The notes: a model not told the origin generated them from the sequence alone. Counted from the first letter of the stretch, positions 34,723-43,274 are shown. The stretch is DNA of 61,142 nucleotides from Mycobacterium sp. (GCA_011620645.1 WOYS01000081.1:1-61142); one strand, 5' to 3'. Made by a program: numbers and translations.

Positions 34723-36102
34723 ATGTCGGACGCACCTGAGAACCCGGAACCGTTTCTGTACGAGGCACAGACTTCACAGAAGGCGGCTTCACGATGGGGC
34801 AAGGCGCTCAACCGCCAGGGCCTGGCGCTGACGCCTACCCGCCGCGCGCTGCTGCTGACCGCACTCGGTGGCCTGATGGTCGCAGGCGTCATCACGGTGC
34901 TCCCGGACACCGTCGCGGGTGGCCGCCTCGCCGGCCTGAACTCCGGTTCGAGCGCGCTCGGGTTGCGCAACAACAGCACCTTCGGCAATGCCGAGGGCGG
35001 CGACTGCCTCAATTGGCCGGATCGCACCCCCGATGCCGCCCAGGTCGTCGACTGCACCACCGAGCACCGGTTCGAGGTCGCCGAATCCATCGATATGGGG
35101 ACCTTCCCGGGCGCCGAGTATGGGCCGGACGCCGCGCCGCCGTCACCGGCCCGTATCCAGCAGATCAGCCAGGAACAGTGTCAGAGCGCGGTCTCGCGCT
35201 ACCTCGGTGACCACTACGACCCCAACGGCCGGTTCAGCGTGAGCCTGTTGTGGTCGGGTGAGAAGATCTGGCGGCAGGCCGGTGAACGCCGCATGCTGTG
35301 CGGTCTGCAGCTTCCGGGCGCCAACAATCAGCAGCAGGCGTTCCAGGGCAAGGTCGCCGAGATCGACCAGTCCAAGATCTGGCCCGCAGGCACCTGCCTG
35401 GGTGTCGACCCGGCCACCAATCAGCCCACCGATATCCCGGTGGACTGCGCGGGCCCGCACTCCCTTGAGGTCACCGGCGCGGTCAACCTGGCCGAGAAGT
35501 TCCCCCAGGGCCTGCCGTCGGAAGCCGACCAGGACACCTTCGTCAAGGACAACTGCTCTCGGGTGACCGATGCCTACCTGGCGCCGCTGCAGTTGCGCAC
35601 CACCACGCTCACCCTGGTGTACAGCACCATCGCGCTGCCCAGCTGGTCGGCGGGCAGCCATCAGGTGTCCTGCAGCATCGGCGCCACCCTGGGCAACGGC
35701 GGCTGGTCGACGCTGCTGAACAGTGCCAAGGGCCCGCTGATGATCAATGGCTTCCCGCCGGTCGCACCGCCGGACATCCCCGACGAGCGGCTGAACATCC
35801 CGGCCATCCCGTTGCCGCCGATAGACACCTCGTCGCAGGTCACCTACGACGAGACCGACAGCGGTTACAGCAGCGGGAGCAGCAGCAGTGGCAGCAGTGG
35901 CAGCCAGACCACCGAGCGGGCGCCGGCTTCGGAAGCACCGGCGGTCGGCGGCAACACCGTCTTGAACGCGCCGCCGCCACTATTGCCCGCTATCGGTCCG
36001 CCGACCGAAGGTGTGCCGCCGGGCGTCGCCCCACCGCCGGGACCCGCACCCGTCGTGCCGGGACCCGCGCCCGTCGAGCCCGTGCCGCCGCCGCTCCCGT
36101 AG
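34723..36102 (+). CDS. Membrane-anchored septum-formation-domain protein (Rv3835-like)
   Basis: About 459 aa from ATG 34723 (an ATG at 34696 is also in frame). A short cytosolic N-terminus precedes one membrane helix (TRRALLLTALGGLMVAGVITVLP), then a periplasmic part with two Cys-paired Septum_form-type modules (GDCLNWPD...VVDCTTEHRFEV and GTCLGVDPAT...PVDCAGPHSLEV). A Ser/Gly-rich linker and a long Pro-rich tail finish it. The family is linked to division/septation in actinobacteria by domain name only. A GGGAGG ribosome site lies very close to the ATG. Confidence 0.85.
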   Translation: MSDAPENPEPFLYEAQTSQKAASRWGKALNRQGLALTPTRRALLLTALGGLMVAGVITVLPDTVAGGRLAGLNSGSSALGLRNNSTFGNAEGGDCLNWPDRTPDAAQVVDCTTEHRFEVAESIDMGTFPGAEYGPDAAPPSPARIQQISQEQCQSAVSRYLGDHYDPNGRFSVSLLWSGEKIWRQAGERRMLCGLQLPGANNQQQAFQGKVAEIDQSKIWPAGTCLGVDPATNQPTDIPVDCAGPHSLEVTGAVNLAEKFPQGLPSEADQDTFVKDNCSRVTDAYLAPLQLRTTTLTLVYSTIALPSWSAGSHQVSCSIGATLGNGGWSTLLNSAKGPLMINGFPPVAPPDIPDERLNIPAIPLPPIDTSSQVTYDETDSGYSSGSSSSGSSGSQTTERAPASEAPAVGGNTVLNAPPPLLPAIGPPTEGVPPGVAPPPGPAPVVPGPAPVEPVPPPLP

Positions 36103-36106
36103 TCAG

Positions 36107-36457
36107 GTGCCGGTCTCGATGAGCGCGGAGCGGTTCGGCGAACTGGTCTCCGACGCGCTCGACCTGATCCCGTCCGAACTCGCCGCCGCCGCGAACAATG
36201 TCGTCTTCCTGGTCGAGGGACGGTGCCCTGACGAACCAGACCTGCTCGGACTCTATGAGGGCATCGCGCTGACCGAGCGCGACTCCACCTACGCCGGCGC
36301 CCTCCCCGACGCCATCACCATTTACCGCGACGCTCTGCTGGACATGTGCGCGACCGAGGACGAGGTCGTCGAAGAGGTGGCGATCACGGTGGTTCACGAA
36401 CTCGCACATCACTTCGGTATCGATGACGAGCGTTTGCACGAACTGGGCTGGGCTTGA
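36107..36457 (+). CDS. Zincin-like metallopeptidase (Rv3836-like)
   Basis: 116-aa protein from GTG 36107 (VPVSMSAERFGELVSDALD, as in the Mtb protein); ATG 36119 is a shorter alternative. The C-terminal HELAHHFGIDD is an HExxH zinc motif with a following His and Asp, typical of the short metallopeptidase (MTP-like/DUF1025) family. Substrate unknown. It begins 4 bp after the upstream stop, so it is probably cotranscribed. It is followed immediately by a 30-bp tandem repeat. Confidence 0.88.
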   Translation: MPVSMSAERFGELVSDALDLIPSELAAAANNVVFLVEGRCPDEPDLLGLYEGIALTERDSTYAGALPDAITIYRDALLDMCATEDEVVEEVAITVVHELAHHFGIDDERLHELGWA

Positions 36458-36458
36458 G

Positions 36459-36545
36459 CCCCGGGCGAGCGAAGCGACGGAGAATGCACCCCGGGCGAGC
36501 GAAGCGACGGGGAATGCACCCCGGGCGAGCGAAGCGACGGGGAAT
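36459..36545 (+). repeat. 30-bp tandem repeat (three units)
   Basis: Units begin at 36459, 36489 and 36519, each with core GGGCGAGCGAAGCGACGG followed by (A/G)GAATG. They are nearly identical; the third diverges after GGAATG. They begin just after the stop of the metallopeptidase gene. The core GAGCGAAGCGA is related to GAACGAAGTGA at the embB start. There are no spacers, so it is not a CRISPR. Confidence 0.9.
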
Positions 36546-36602
36546 GATTTTCGTCCGCGTCGGAACCACAACCTGTCGGAGGGCAGTGCCAGACTTACCG
36601 GC

Positions 36603-37052
36603 ATGAGCACGACATGCCAGGAGTGCGGAGTCGAGCATGAGCACTGCCACGGCACCGTGATCCTGCACATCGGCCGGCGCCCGGAATGCACAGAAGCCGA
36701 TTGCATCACTCCGGAGGCCCTACACGGTTACACCATCGATTGCTTCGCCGTCGGTTGCGAGTGCGCGGAGGTGGCTGGCCGATCAGCCCATCGGGCCCGC
36801 GGTGTCGGCGGTCTCTTTCTCCTCGGCGTCCGGGTAGAACGGCGGGGACAGCCGTCCCCATCGCACGCAGCTCCACCGGCCGTCGGTGATCGGGCTGAGT
36901 ACCACCGATTCGGTGTTTCCGAGGTGGTGGTCCAGAGCGAAGGCGCCGTCGACCCCGGCCATCACCGAGGCCGCCAGACGGATCGCAGCACCGTGGCTGA
37001 CCACCACGATGTCCCCGGTCCACCGCTGATCATCGAGGTGACGCAGGCGTAG
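36603..37052 (+). CDS. Small Cys/His-rich protein with antisense readthrough extension
   Basis: ATG 36603 begins MSTTCQECGVEHEHCHGTV with CxxC and HxH clusters, followed by CTEADC and DCFAVGCECAEV, a zinc-ribbon-like protein of about 57 residues known in mycobacteria. No stop follows at the expected place (about 36775); the frame runs to 37052 and overlaps the convergent phosphoglycerate-mutase gene by 270 nt. The extension is Arg/His/Pro-rich and looks like antisense translation. The first 57 codons look real; the tail may be a lost stop. Function unknown. Confidence 0.55.
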   Translation: MSTTCQECGVEHEHCHGTVILHIGRRPECTEADCITPEALHGYTIDCFAVGCECAEVAGRSAHRARGVGGLFLLGVRVERRGQPSPSHAAPPAVGDRAEYHRFGVSEVVVQSEGAVDPGHHRGRQTDRSTVADHHDVPGPPLIIEVTQA

Positions 37053-37460
37053 TTCGGTCAGCACCGGCACCACCCGCTCGAGCACCTGCTGACCGGTCTC
37101 CCCGCCGGGGATCCGCGCGTCGAGGTCTCCCTGATGCCAGCTGCGGTATACGGATCCGAAGGCGTCGATCGCGGCTTCGTCATTGCGGTTCTCCAGGTCG
37201 CCGACCTGTACCTCATGGATGCCTTCGAACTCCTCGGTGCCCATATCGAAGTGACCGGCGACACCCGCGGCGGTCTCACGCGCGCGGGTGGCCACCGAGT
37301 GCGCCACCATCGCGATCGGATTCGGCCAGTCGGTGGCGAACGCGCGCGCCTGCTGATGGCCAAGGTCCGTCAGCACCGCACCCGGGGGGAGCGTGTCGAG
37401 CCTGCGCTCGACGTTGCCGTAGGACTGTCCGTGCCGAACCAGCACCAACCGCCCGGTCAT
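36783..37460 (-). CDS. Phosphoglycerate mutase-family phosphatase (Rv3837c-like)
   Basis: 225-aa histidine phosphatase. Starts at ATG 37460, overlapping the pheA stop as ATGA. Seen: the catalytic LVRHGQSYGN, the second His in VVVSHGAAIRL, and conserved Arg in HSVATRARET. The substrate is not evident; the family includes mutases and phosphatases. Coupling to pheA suggests a metabolic rather than signalling role, but this is inference. Confidence 0.9.
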   Translation of the reverse strand: MTGRLVLVRHGQSYGNVERRLDTLPPGAVLTDLGHQQARAFATDWPNPIAMVAHSVATRARETAAGVAGHFDMGTEEFEGIHEVQVGDLENRNDEAAIDAFGSVYRSWHQGDLDARIPGGETGQQVLERVVPVLTELRLRHLDDQRWTGDIVVVSHGAAIRLAASVMAGVDGAFALDHHLGNTESVVLSPITDGRWSCVRWGRLSPPFYPDAEEKETADTAGPMG

Positions 37461-38398
37461 GCCGACCCTCCTGTACGTGTCGCCTGCAACCAGCGTGCCG
37501 CCTCGTCGAATCCCGGGGGCACTGCCCCGACCGCCGCGCCCGTCGGCCATGAACCCAGGTACCGCACGTCGGCGCAGCGCCGGTGCAACGCCTTGAGCGC
37601 CTCGCCGACCGCTTCATCGGCGATGTGGCCGACACAGTCGAGAAAGAACTTGTAGGTACCCAATTCTGTTCGGGTGGGCCGAGATTCGATACGGGTCAGA
37701 TCGATGCCGCGGATCGACAGCTCGGTCATGGCCGACACCAACGCACCGGGCACGTTATCCAGACGCAGCACCACCGAGGTGCGGTCGGCGCCGGTGCGGG
37801 CCGGTGGGACGCCGGGCGGGCCGACCAGAACGAAGCGGGTGCGCGCATTGGCTTCGTCGACGACGTCGGCGGCCAGTACGGCCAGTCTGTAGCGCTGCGC
37901 GGCCAGCGCAGTGCTCACACCGGCGTCGGTGGCACCGCGTGCGACGTCCTGCGCGGCGGCGGCATTCGAATACGCAGGCACGACGCGGGCGCTCGGCAAT
38001 TCGGCCGCGAGCCACTGGCGGACCTGAGCGGCAGCCACCGGAAACGCCGCCACCGTCTCGATATCGGCGGCCGCCGTCCCGGGCCGGGTGACGATGCTGA
38101 ACGCCACATCCAGGGTGTATTCGGCATAGATCTGCAGAGCCGAACCGTCGGCCAGTCCGTCGAGGGTGGGCAGCACCGACCCGTCGATCGAATTCTCGAT
38201 CGGTACGCATGCGTAGTCGGTGTCGCCGGTCCTGATCGCCTGGAGTGCACCACCGGCGCTGTCATGGGGCTGCGGGATGACTTCTGAGCCGGACAGGCCG
38301 TCGGGGCCGGCCGGCGGAACCATCCCTCCGGCCACCATCTGCAGCAATGCCGCCTCGGTGAAAGTTCCCTCGGGACCGAGGTAGGCGATGCGTGGCAC
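37457..38398 (-). CDS. pheA: Prephenate dehydratase
   Basis: 313-aa enzyme converting prephenate to phenylpyruvate in phenylalanine synthesis. From GTG 38398: MPRIAYLGPEGTFTEAAL is the family start. It has the dehydratase catalytic region (TRFVLVGPPG) and a C-terminal ACT domain with GALVSAMTELSIRGIDLTRIESRPTRTELG, the Phe-binding site, so feedback inhibition is likely. Coupled to the phosphatase-like gene downstream. Confidence 0.95.
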   Translation of the reverse strand: MPRIAYLGPEGTFTEAALLQMVAGGMVPPAGPDGLSGSEVIPQPHDSAGGALQAIRTGDTDYACVPIENSIDGSVLPTLDGLADGSALQIYAEYTLDVAFSIVTRPGTAAADIETVAAFPVAAAQVRQWLAAELPSARVVPAYSNAAAAQDVARGATDAGVSTALAAQRYRLAVLAADVVDEANARTRFVLVGPPGVPPARTGADRTSVVLRLDNVPGALVSAMTELSIRGIDLTRIESRPTRTELGTYKFFLDCVGHIADEAVGEALKALHRRCADVRYLGSWPTGAAVGAVPPGFDEAARWLQATRTGGSA

Positions 38399-38474
38399 GC
38401 CGTCCAGCCTAGTGGCTCCGCACCCGGGCTCTCAGGTATGTGAGGGAAAGCTTGCGCATCCAGGTCGATCATAG

Positions 38475-38493
38475 TTAAGTAAGGCTTACCTAA
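38475..38493. promoter_or_regulatory. IdeR-type iron box
   Basis: The 19-bp sequence TTAAGTAAGGCTTACCTAA matches the degenerate IdeR/DtxR consensus TWAGGTWAGSCTWACCTWA at 18 of 19 positions; the mismatch is the A at position 4. It lies 19 bp before the ATG of the DUF2470 gene, where a bound repressor would block transcription. Iron-dependent control of Rv3839 is known in Mtb. The box may overlap the promoter. Confidence 0.85.
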
Positions 38494-38512
38494 CTAATTG
38501 GAAGGTGAACAG

Positions 38513-39304
38513 ATGACTGTGACGGCACCGACGACAGCTGAGCGGATCCGCACCGCGTGCGCCCGCGCCGGCGGCGCGATGCTCGCGGTGGAGGGTGTGG
38601 AACCCGGCGCCACGCCGGTCCACCATCTGCTCGATGACGGCTCTTCCGCCATCACCATCCCAGCCGACGGATTCCTGGCCGGCATGGTGCTCTCGTCCGG
38701 GTGCGCAGGCATCCAGGCCATGCTGGAGATGACCGACTACGCGCCCCTGCCGTTGCGCGAACCGGTCCGGTCGCTGGTGTGGATCCAGGGCCGGATGTTC
38801 CTCGTGCCCGACGACGAGGTCGCAGGCATTCTCGACCTGATCGCGACCGAGAATCCCAATCCGGCTCTGCTGCAAGTCAACACCGGCTGTGCAGAGGCAT
38901 CGCGGGGGGACACCCCGTACGCCCTGGCCCGCCTCGAGATCGAATCCGTGGTGGTCGCCGATTCCACCGGCGCCGAGTCGGTCGGGGTGGGCGCGCTGCT
39001 GTCCGCCCGGCCCGATCCGTTCTGCGGACTGGAGTCGTGCTGGCTGCGTCACCTGGAATCCGCGCACCGCGAGGTGGTGGAACGGCTGGCCACCCGACTA
39101 CCCCGGACACTGCGCAGTGGGCGGGTCCGCCCGCTGAGCCTGGACCGCTACGGCGTGCAACTGCGGGTCGAGGACGAATCCGGCGATCACGACGTCCGGC
39201 TGCCCTTCGCCAAGCCGGTCGATGACGTGACCGGCCTGAGCCAGGCCATCCGGGTGCTGATGGGCTGCCCGTTCCTCAACGGGTTGCGCGCACGGGACGT
39301 CTGA
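38513..39304 (+). CDS. DUF2470-domain protein under iron control (Rv3839-like)
   Basis: 263-aa soluble protein from ATG 38513, with GGAAGG just upstream. It resembles the HugZ/heme-utilisation, pyridoxamine-oxidase-like fold: an N-terminal helix-strand region (GAMLAVEGVEPGATPVHHLLDDGSSAITIPADGFLAGMVL), then a central domain with CGLESCWLRHLESAHREVVERLA, where a His could bind heme, and a DUF2470-like end. With an IdeR box upstream, a heme or iron role is likely; this is inference. Next gene, after 21 bp, encodes a CPBP protease. Confidence 0.85.
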   Translation: MTVTAPTTAERIRTACARAGGAMLAVEGVEPGATPVHHLLDDGSSAITIPADGFLAGMVLSSGCAGIQAMLEMTDYAPLPLREPVRSLVWIQGRMFLVPDDEVAGILDLIATENPNPALLQVNTGCAEASRGDTPYALARLEIESVVVADSTGAESVGVGALLSARPDPFCGLESCWLRHLESAHREVVERLATRLPRTLRSGRVRPLSLDRYGVQLRVEDESGDHDVRLPFAKPVDDVTGLSQAIRVLMGCPFLNGLRARDV

Positions 39305-39325
39305 TCCGCCGCTAGCCTGGCTGCG

Positions 39326-40090
39326 GTGACCCCGGGCAGTGAAGACCACCTTCCCTCCCCGCGCACCTTGCGGATCGAGCTCGCGGTCGTCCTGGCGGTC
39401 ACCTTCGGCCTGAGTGCCTATGTGGCGCTGTTGAACCTCACCGAAGCGGTACTCCTGGGGCTGCCAGGGCAGACGGTGGCGCTCAATCAGCGCCGCTCCC
39501 CCTTCGACCTGATCGACCTCGGCCTCAACGTGGCATCGGTCCTGCAACTGCTCGCCTGGGGCGCGCTGGGCCTGTATCTGTTGTGGCGCACCGGGACCGG
39601 TCCGGCGCAGATCGGCCTCGGTCGCTTCACGTGGCATCCCGACCTGACCGGCGGGCTCGCCGTGGCCGCCCTCATCGGTCTGCCGGGGCTCGCGTTGTAT
39701 GTCGCGGCCCGCGAACTGGGACTCAGCGCCGCCGTCGAGCCCGCCGAACTCAACGACACCTGGTGGCGGATCCCGCTGCTGCTCATGGTGGCGTTCGCCA
39801 ACGGCTGGGCCGAGGAGATCATCGTCGTCGCCTTCCTGATCACGCGACTGCGCCAGCTCACCATCAGCCCCGCAGTCGCGCTGCTGATCTCGGCCCTGCT
39901 GCGGGGCGGCTACCACCTGTACCAGGGCTACAGCGCCGGCCTGGGCAATGTGGTGATGGGCCTGGTGTTCGGCTACGTGTGGATGCGCACCGGCAGGTTG
40001 TGGCCACTGATCGTCGCGCACGGCCTGATCGATGCGGTGGCATTCGTCGGCTACTCATTGGCCGCCGGCGAGCTGGACTGGTTGACCTGA
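39326..40090 (+). CDS. CPBP-family intramembrane metalloprotease
   Basis: 254-aa membrane protein with about seven helices. Seen: the motif EEIIVVAFLITRL (EExxxxR-like), a conserved His in LLRGGYHLYQG, and a late His in VAHGLIDA, which together are the CAAX/CPBP-protease glutamate and histidine pattern. Function in mycobacteria unknown; family members process prenylated peptides or bacteriocins. GTG start at 39326. It is in the same direction and only 21 bp after the iron-regulated gene, so it may be coexpressed. Confidence 0.85.
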   Translation: MTPGSEDHLPSPRTLRIELAVVLAVTFGLSAYVALLNLTEAVLLGLPGQTVALNQRRSPFDLIDLGLNVASVLQLLAWGALGLYLLWRTGTGPAQIGLGRFTWHPDLTGGLAVAALIGLPGLALYVAARELGLSAAVEPAELNDTWWRIPLLLMVAFANGWAEEIIVVAFLITRLRQLTISPAVALLISALLRGGYHLYQGYSAGLGNVVMGLVFGYVWMRTGRLWPLIVAHGLIDAVAFVGYSLAAGELDWLT

Positions 40091-40121
40091 GATTCACCCG
40101 CCGAGCAGTACATTCGCAGGT

Positions 40122-41330
40122 GTGAACGACAACCCGCCGCCCCGCCCCAGGGTGCCCCGGCGGGAGCCGTCACCGGAGATCCGCCGCGATCCGCGCTACC
40201 GGCCGCCGCCGGTGTGGCCGCCCAATCCGGCGACACCACCGCCGCCGACCATTCGGCGGAGACCCGCCCCGCCTCCACCGCCTCCACCGCCTCCACCGCC
40301 GCCGCCGCGGGCCCGCCGCCCGGTAGCACCAACCCCGCCGCCACCTACGAAGAACGTCAGGCGACCTCGGCGGGGGCGCCGGTTGGCCGCGATGCTGCTG
40401 GCGGTGATCCTCCTGGTGCTCAGCGCCGGAGTCGGCGGTGCGCTGTGGCTCGACTCGACCTTGCAACGCGCACCGGTGCTCGCCGACTACCCGGACCGGC
40501 CACCTGCGGGCCGCGGCACCACCTGGCTGCTGGTGGGCTCCGACAGCAGGCAGGGCTTGTCCGTCGACGAGCAGGGCACGCTGGCCACCGGAGGTGACAC
40601 CGGCAACGGCCGCACCGACACCCTGCTGTTGCTGCACATCGGCGCCTTGTTCTCCGGCATGCAGCCCACGCTGGTGTCGCTGCCCCGCGATTCCTATGTG
40701 TCCATACCCGGCTACGGCGAGGACAAGATCAACGCCGCGTACGCCTTCGGCGGTGCGCCTCTGCTGGTGCAGACCGTCGAGCAGGCCACCGGGATTCGGC
40801 TCGACCACTATGCGGAGGTCGGCTTCGGCGGCTTCGCCGCACTCGTCGACGCCGTGGGCGGGGTGACGATGTGTCCCACCGAGCCGATCAGCGACCCACT
40901 GGCCGGTATCGACCTGCCCGCTGGTTGCCAGGAACTCGACGGGCGCAATGCCCTCGGCTTCGTCCGCTCGCGTGACACCGCCCGAGCCGACCTCGATCGG
41001 ATGACCAACCAGCGGGCGTTCATGTCCGCGCTGCTGCAACGCGCAGCGAGCCCGGCGGCGCTGCTCAACCCGCTGCGGTGGTACCCGATGACGCAGGCCG
41101 CCACCGGGGCGGTGACTCTCGATCAGGGCGGCCACGTGTGGGACCTAGCCCGGCTGGGTTGGTCGCTGAAGGGCAACCCGACCGCCACCACCGTCCCCAT
41201 CGCCGAGTACACCACCACCGATGTCGGATCGATCGTGGTGTGGGACAGCGAGGCCGCCGGGCGACTGTTCGCCGCGCTGGCCGCCGACGCGCCGGTCCCG
41301 GCCGACGTGGTGAACACCGACCAACCCTGA
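40122..41330 (+). CDS. LytR-CpsA-Psr (LCP) family ligase
   Basis: 402-aa membrane protein. LCP proteins transfer lipid-linked polymers such as arabinogalactan to peptidoglycan. Seen: a cytosolic Pro-rich N-terminus with an uninterrupted run of 13 prolines near residue 50, one membrane helix (LAAMLLAVILLVLSAGVGGALW), then the LCP domain with VGSDSRQG, NGRTDTLLLLH, LPRDSYV and NALGFVRSRDT. The conserved Arg/Asp residues are present. This is probably a full-length version of what appears in Mtb as Rv3840 at the same place. GTG start, 31 bp after the CPBP stop. Confidence 0.9.
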   Translation: MNDNPPPRPRVPRREPSPEIRRDPRYRPPPVWPPNPATPPPPTIRRRPAPPPPPPPPPPPPPRARRPVAPTPPPPTKNVRRPRRGRRLAAMLLAVILLVLSAGVGGALWLDSTLQRAPVLADYPDRPPAGRGTTWLLVGSDSRQGLSVDEQGTLATGGDTGNGRTDTLLLLHIGALFSGMQPTLVSLPRDSYVSIPGYGEDKINAAYAFGGAPLLVQTVEQATGIRLDHYAEVGFGGFAALVDAVGGVTMCPTEPISDPLAGIDLPAGCQELDGRNALGFVRSRDTARADLDRMTNQRAFMSALLQRAASPAALLNPLRWYPMTQAATGAVTLDQGGHVWDLARLGWSLKGNPTATTVPIAEYTTTDVGSIVVWDSEAAGRLFAALAADAPVPADVVNTDQP

Positions 41331-41398
41331 CCCGCGACAACCCGGCCGCACATCGCTGCAGCAAACTTTTTCGGGCCGTGTAACCGCCGTCGCAGCGG

Positions 41399-42241
41399 TT
41401 AGGAGTCCAGTCCGGCTCCGGTGAGCCCGTTCCCCAGCCAGTCCTTGGTACGGCCGGGATGATTGGTGGCCACCCACGCCACCCCGATATCCCGGCAGTA
41501 CCGGACGTCCTCGTAATGGTCGACGGTCCAGCAATACAGCGCCCGGCCCTGTGCTGCCGCACGATCCACCAGCTCGGGGTGTTCTCGCAGTGTGGCGATG
41601 GACGGGCCGACCGCGGTCGCCCCGACCGTGGTGGCGGCGCCGCCACCGAGGTAGCGCGAGGTCTCGCCGAGCAGGACGGTCGGCAGCATCGGCGCGGCAC
41701 GCCGTATCCGCCACACCGCCGCCGCCGAGAACGACATCACCACGGCCCGGGCCAGGTCCGCCGATGCCGGGGCGGCGATGCCGTACCGGTGCAGTAATGC
41801 CAGCACCTTGCTCTCGACCAATGCGCCGTAGCGCACCGGGTGCTTGGTCTCGATGAAGATCTTCACCGGCCGCTTGGCGTCCAACACCAGAGTGAGCAGC
41901 GTGTCGAGGGTCAGCAGACCGGTGTTACCGCCGGCGCCGCTTTCCCGCCAGCCGGCATGCCACGACCCGTAATCCAGTTCACGTAACTGGGCGAGCGTCA
42001 TCTCCGAGACCAGACCCGATCCGCTCGATGTCCGGTCCACCCGGCGGTCATGCACGCAGACGAGGTGGCCGTCGCGGGTCAGTCGGACGTCGCACTCGAC
42101 GCCGTCGGCGCCCTCCTGCAGGGCGAGTTCATAGGCGGCCACCGTGTGCTCGGGCCTGTCGGCGGAAGCTCCCCGGTGCGCCACCACGAACGGGTGACCC
42201 GTTGTGGCCGTCCCGGCAGTTCCAGCGTCCCCCGCGGTCAT
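41399..42241 (-). CDS. glpQ1: Glycerophosphodiester phosphodiesterase (GlpQ1-like)
   Basis: 280-aa GDPD-family enzyme that hydrolyses glycerophosphodiesters to glycerol-3-phosphate and an alcohol. Start ATG 42241 (MTAGDAGTAG); the frame reaches 42289 but would overlap the upstream gene. Seen: HRGASADRPEHT, EGADGVECDVRLTRDGHLVCVHD and IFIETKHPVRYG, the metal and catalytic His/Glu motifs. No clear signal peptide, so probably cytosolic. It follows the DUF4328 gene by 4 bp, as in Mtb. Confidence 0.92.
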   Translation of the reverse strand: MTAGDAGTAGTATTGHPFVVAHRGASADRPEHTVAAYELALQEGADGVECDVRLTRDGHLVCVHDRRVDRTSSGSGLVSEMTLAQLRELDYGSWHAGWRESGAGGNTGLLTLDTLLTLVLDAKRPVKIFIETKHPVRYGALVESKVLALLHRYGIAAPASADLARAVVMSFSAAAVWRIRRAAPMLPTVLLGETSRYLGGGAATTVGATAVGPSIATLREHPELVDRAAAQGRALYCWTVDHYEDVRYCRDIGVAWVATNHPGRTKDWLGNGLTGAGLDS

Positions 42242-42245
42242 ATGG

Positions 42246-43274
42246 CTATGCTGCCGGGTTCCGGTCCTCGGCCTCAACCGGAACGGCATATTCGTCGGCC
42301 GGCGCCGGCTCGGTTGCCGCCGGTTGCCCGGCTGCGACGATCACCCATCGCGTGGAAGGCCGGTCGAACGGCCTTCGCTCGAAACGCTGATATACCTGCA
42401 GCACCAACAGCAGCGTCGCCACCGCGACCAGATAGGCGATGGCGGTGGTCACCGTGTTGTCCGCGATGCGCTGCGCCCCGTCATAGAAGATCGTCAGGAT
42501 CGTGGTCACGATGGAGGCCGTGGACAGGGCATAGCTGAAGAACCAGGTGATCCACCAGCTGATGATGCGCAGCCCGGTGCGCTGCTCGGCACGAGCCAGT
42601 TCGATCACGAACACCGGCGCCATGACGAGATTCACCACCGGAATCAGGCAGCCGGCCCACAGCTCGCGGGGCGATCGTGGATCGGCGCTGCCGAGGTGTG
42701 CGTAAGCCGCCGCCCTGCGGGCGATCAGCCAATCGGTCAGAACCACCGCAGTGGCCAGCACCGCGAAGAACGCCAGCACGCTCGCCGCGACCGGCAGCCA
42801 GGTCGCCAGCCCGGCCACGATCGGATCGAGCAGTACGGTCCGGTTGATCAGCAGCAGTCCGTACCGGATCACGTGCAGCAGCGCAGCCGCTCCCAGCAGA
42901 GCCATCGTGACGACCAGTGTGCGGCGCACCGTGGCCGCCGACGGCCCGCTGCGTTCGGCCGACCGCTGCCCGGCGGCGGCGTCATCGTCGAATCGGTCGA
43001 ACAGACCCCATCGCGGGATGACGGCGTAGCGCGGCGTCGGTCCCAACGGGACACGTCGTGGGCGCGCCGGCGGTGGGGTGCCCGGTCGCACCGCGATCCA
43101 CCGATAGCCGGCCGGCGTCCGGCCCGGAGCGGTTGAAGCGGGGCGTCCGGCGACGGGCTGCGGAGCGCCCTGGGCATCGGGCGCCAGGAGCGTGCCCCGG
43201 CAGCGCGGACACCAGACCTGCCGGCGGTCGCGCACGTTCCACCGCGTCCCGCATTGGCCACAGACCTGGATCAC
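42246..43274 (-). CDS. Zinc-ribbon / DUF4328 membrane protein (Rv3843c-like)
   Basis: 342 aa from GTG 43274. The N-terminus is a CxxC...CxxC zinc ribbon (QVCGQCGTRWNV...WCPRCRG), followed by a Pro/Arg-rich linker and about six membrane helices with the aromatic GLFDRFDDDAAAG turn. DUF4328 function is unknown. It is directly upstream of glpQ1, so the two form an operon. In Mtb the equivalents are Rv3843c and Rv3842c. Confidence 0.85.
   Translation of the reverse strand: MIQVCGQCGTRWNVRDRRQVWCPRCRGTLLAPDAQGAPQPVAGRPASTAPGRTPAGYRWIAVRPGTPPPARPRRVPLGPTPRYAVIPRWGLFDRFDDDAAAGQRSAERSGPSAATVRRTLVVTMALLGAAALLHVIRYGLLLINRTVLLDPIVAGLATWLPVAASVLAFFAVLATAVVLTDWLIARRAAAYAHLGSADPRSPRELWAGCLIPVVNLVMAPVFVIELARAEQRTGLRIISWWITWFFSYALSTASIVTTILTIFYDGAQRIADNTVTTAIAYLVAVATLLLVLQVYQRFERRPFDRPSTRWVIVAAGQPAATEPAPADEYAVPVEAEDRNPAA

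Noticed and set aside
36459..36545. Possible CRISPR array
   Set aside because: Units are contiguous without unique spacers, only three copies, no cas genes in the window.
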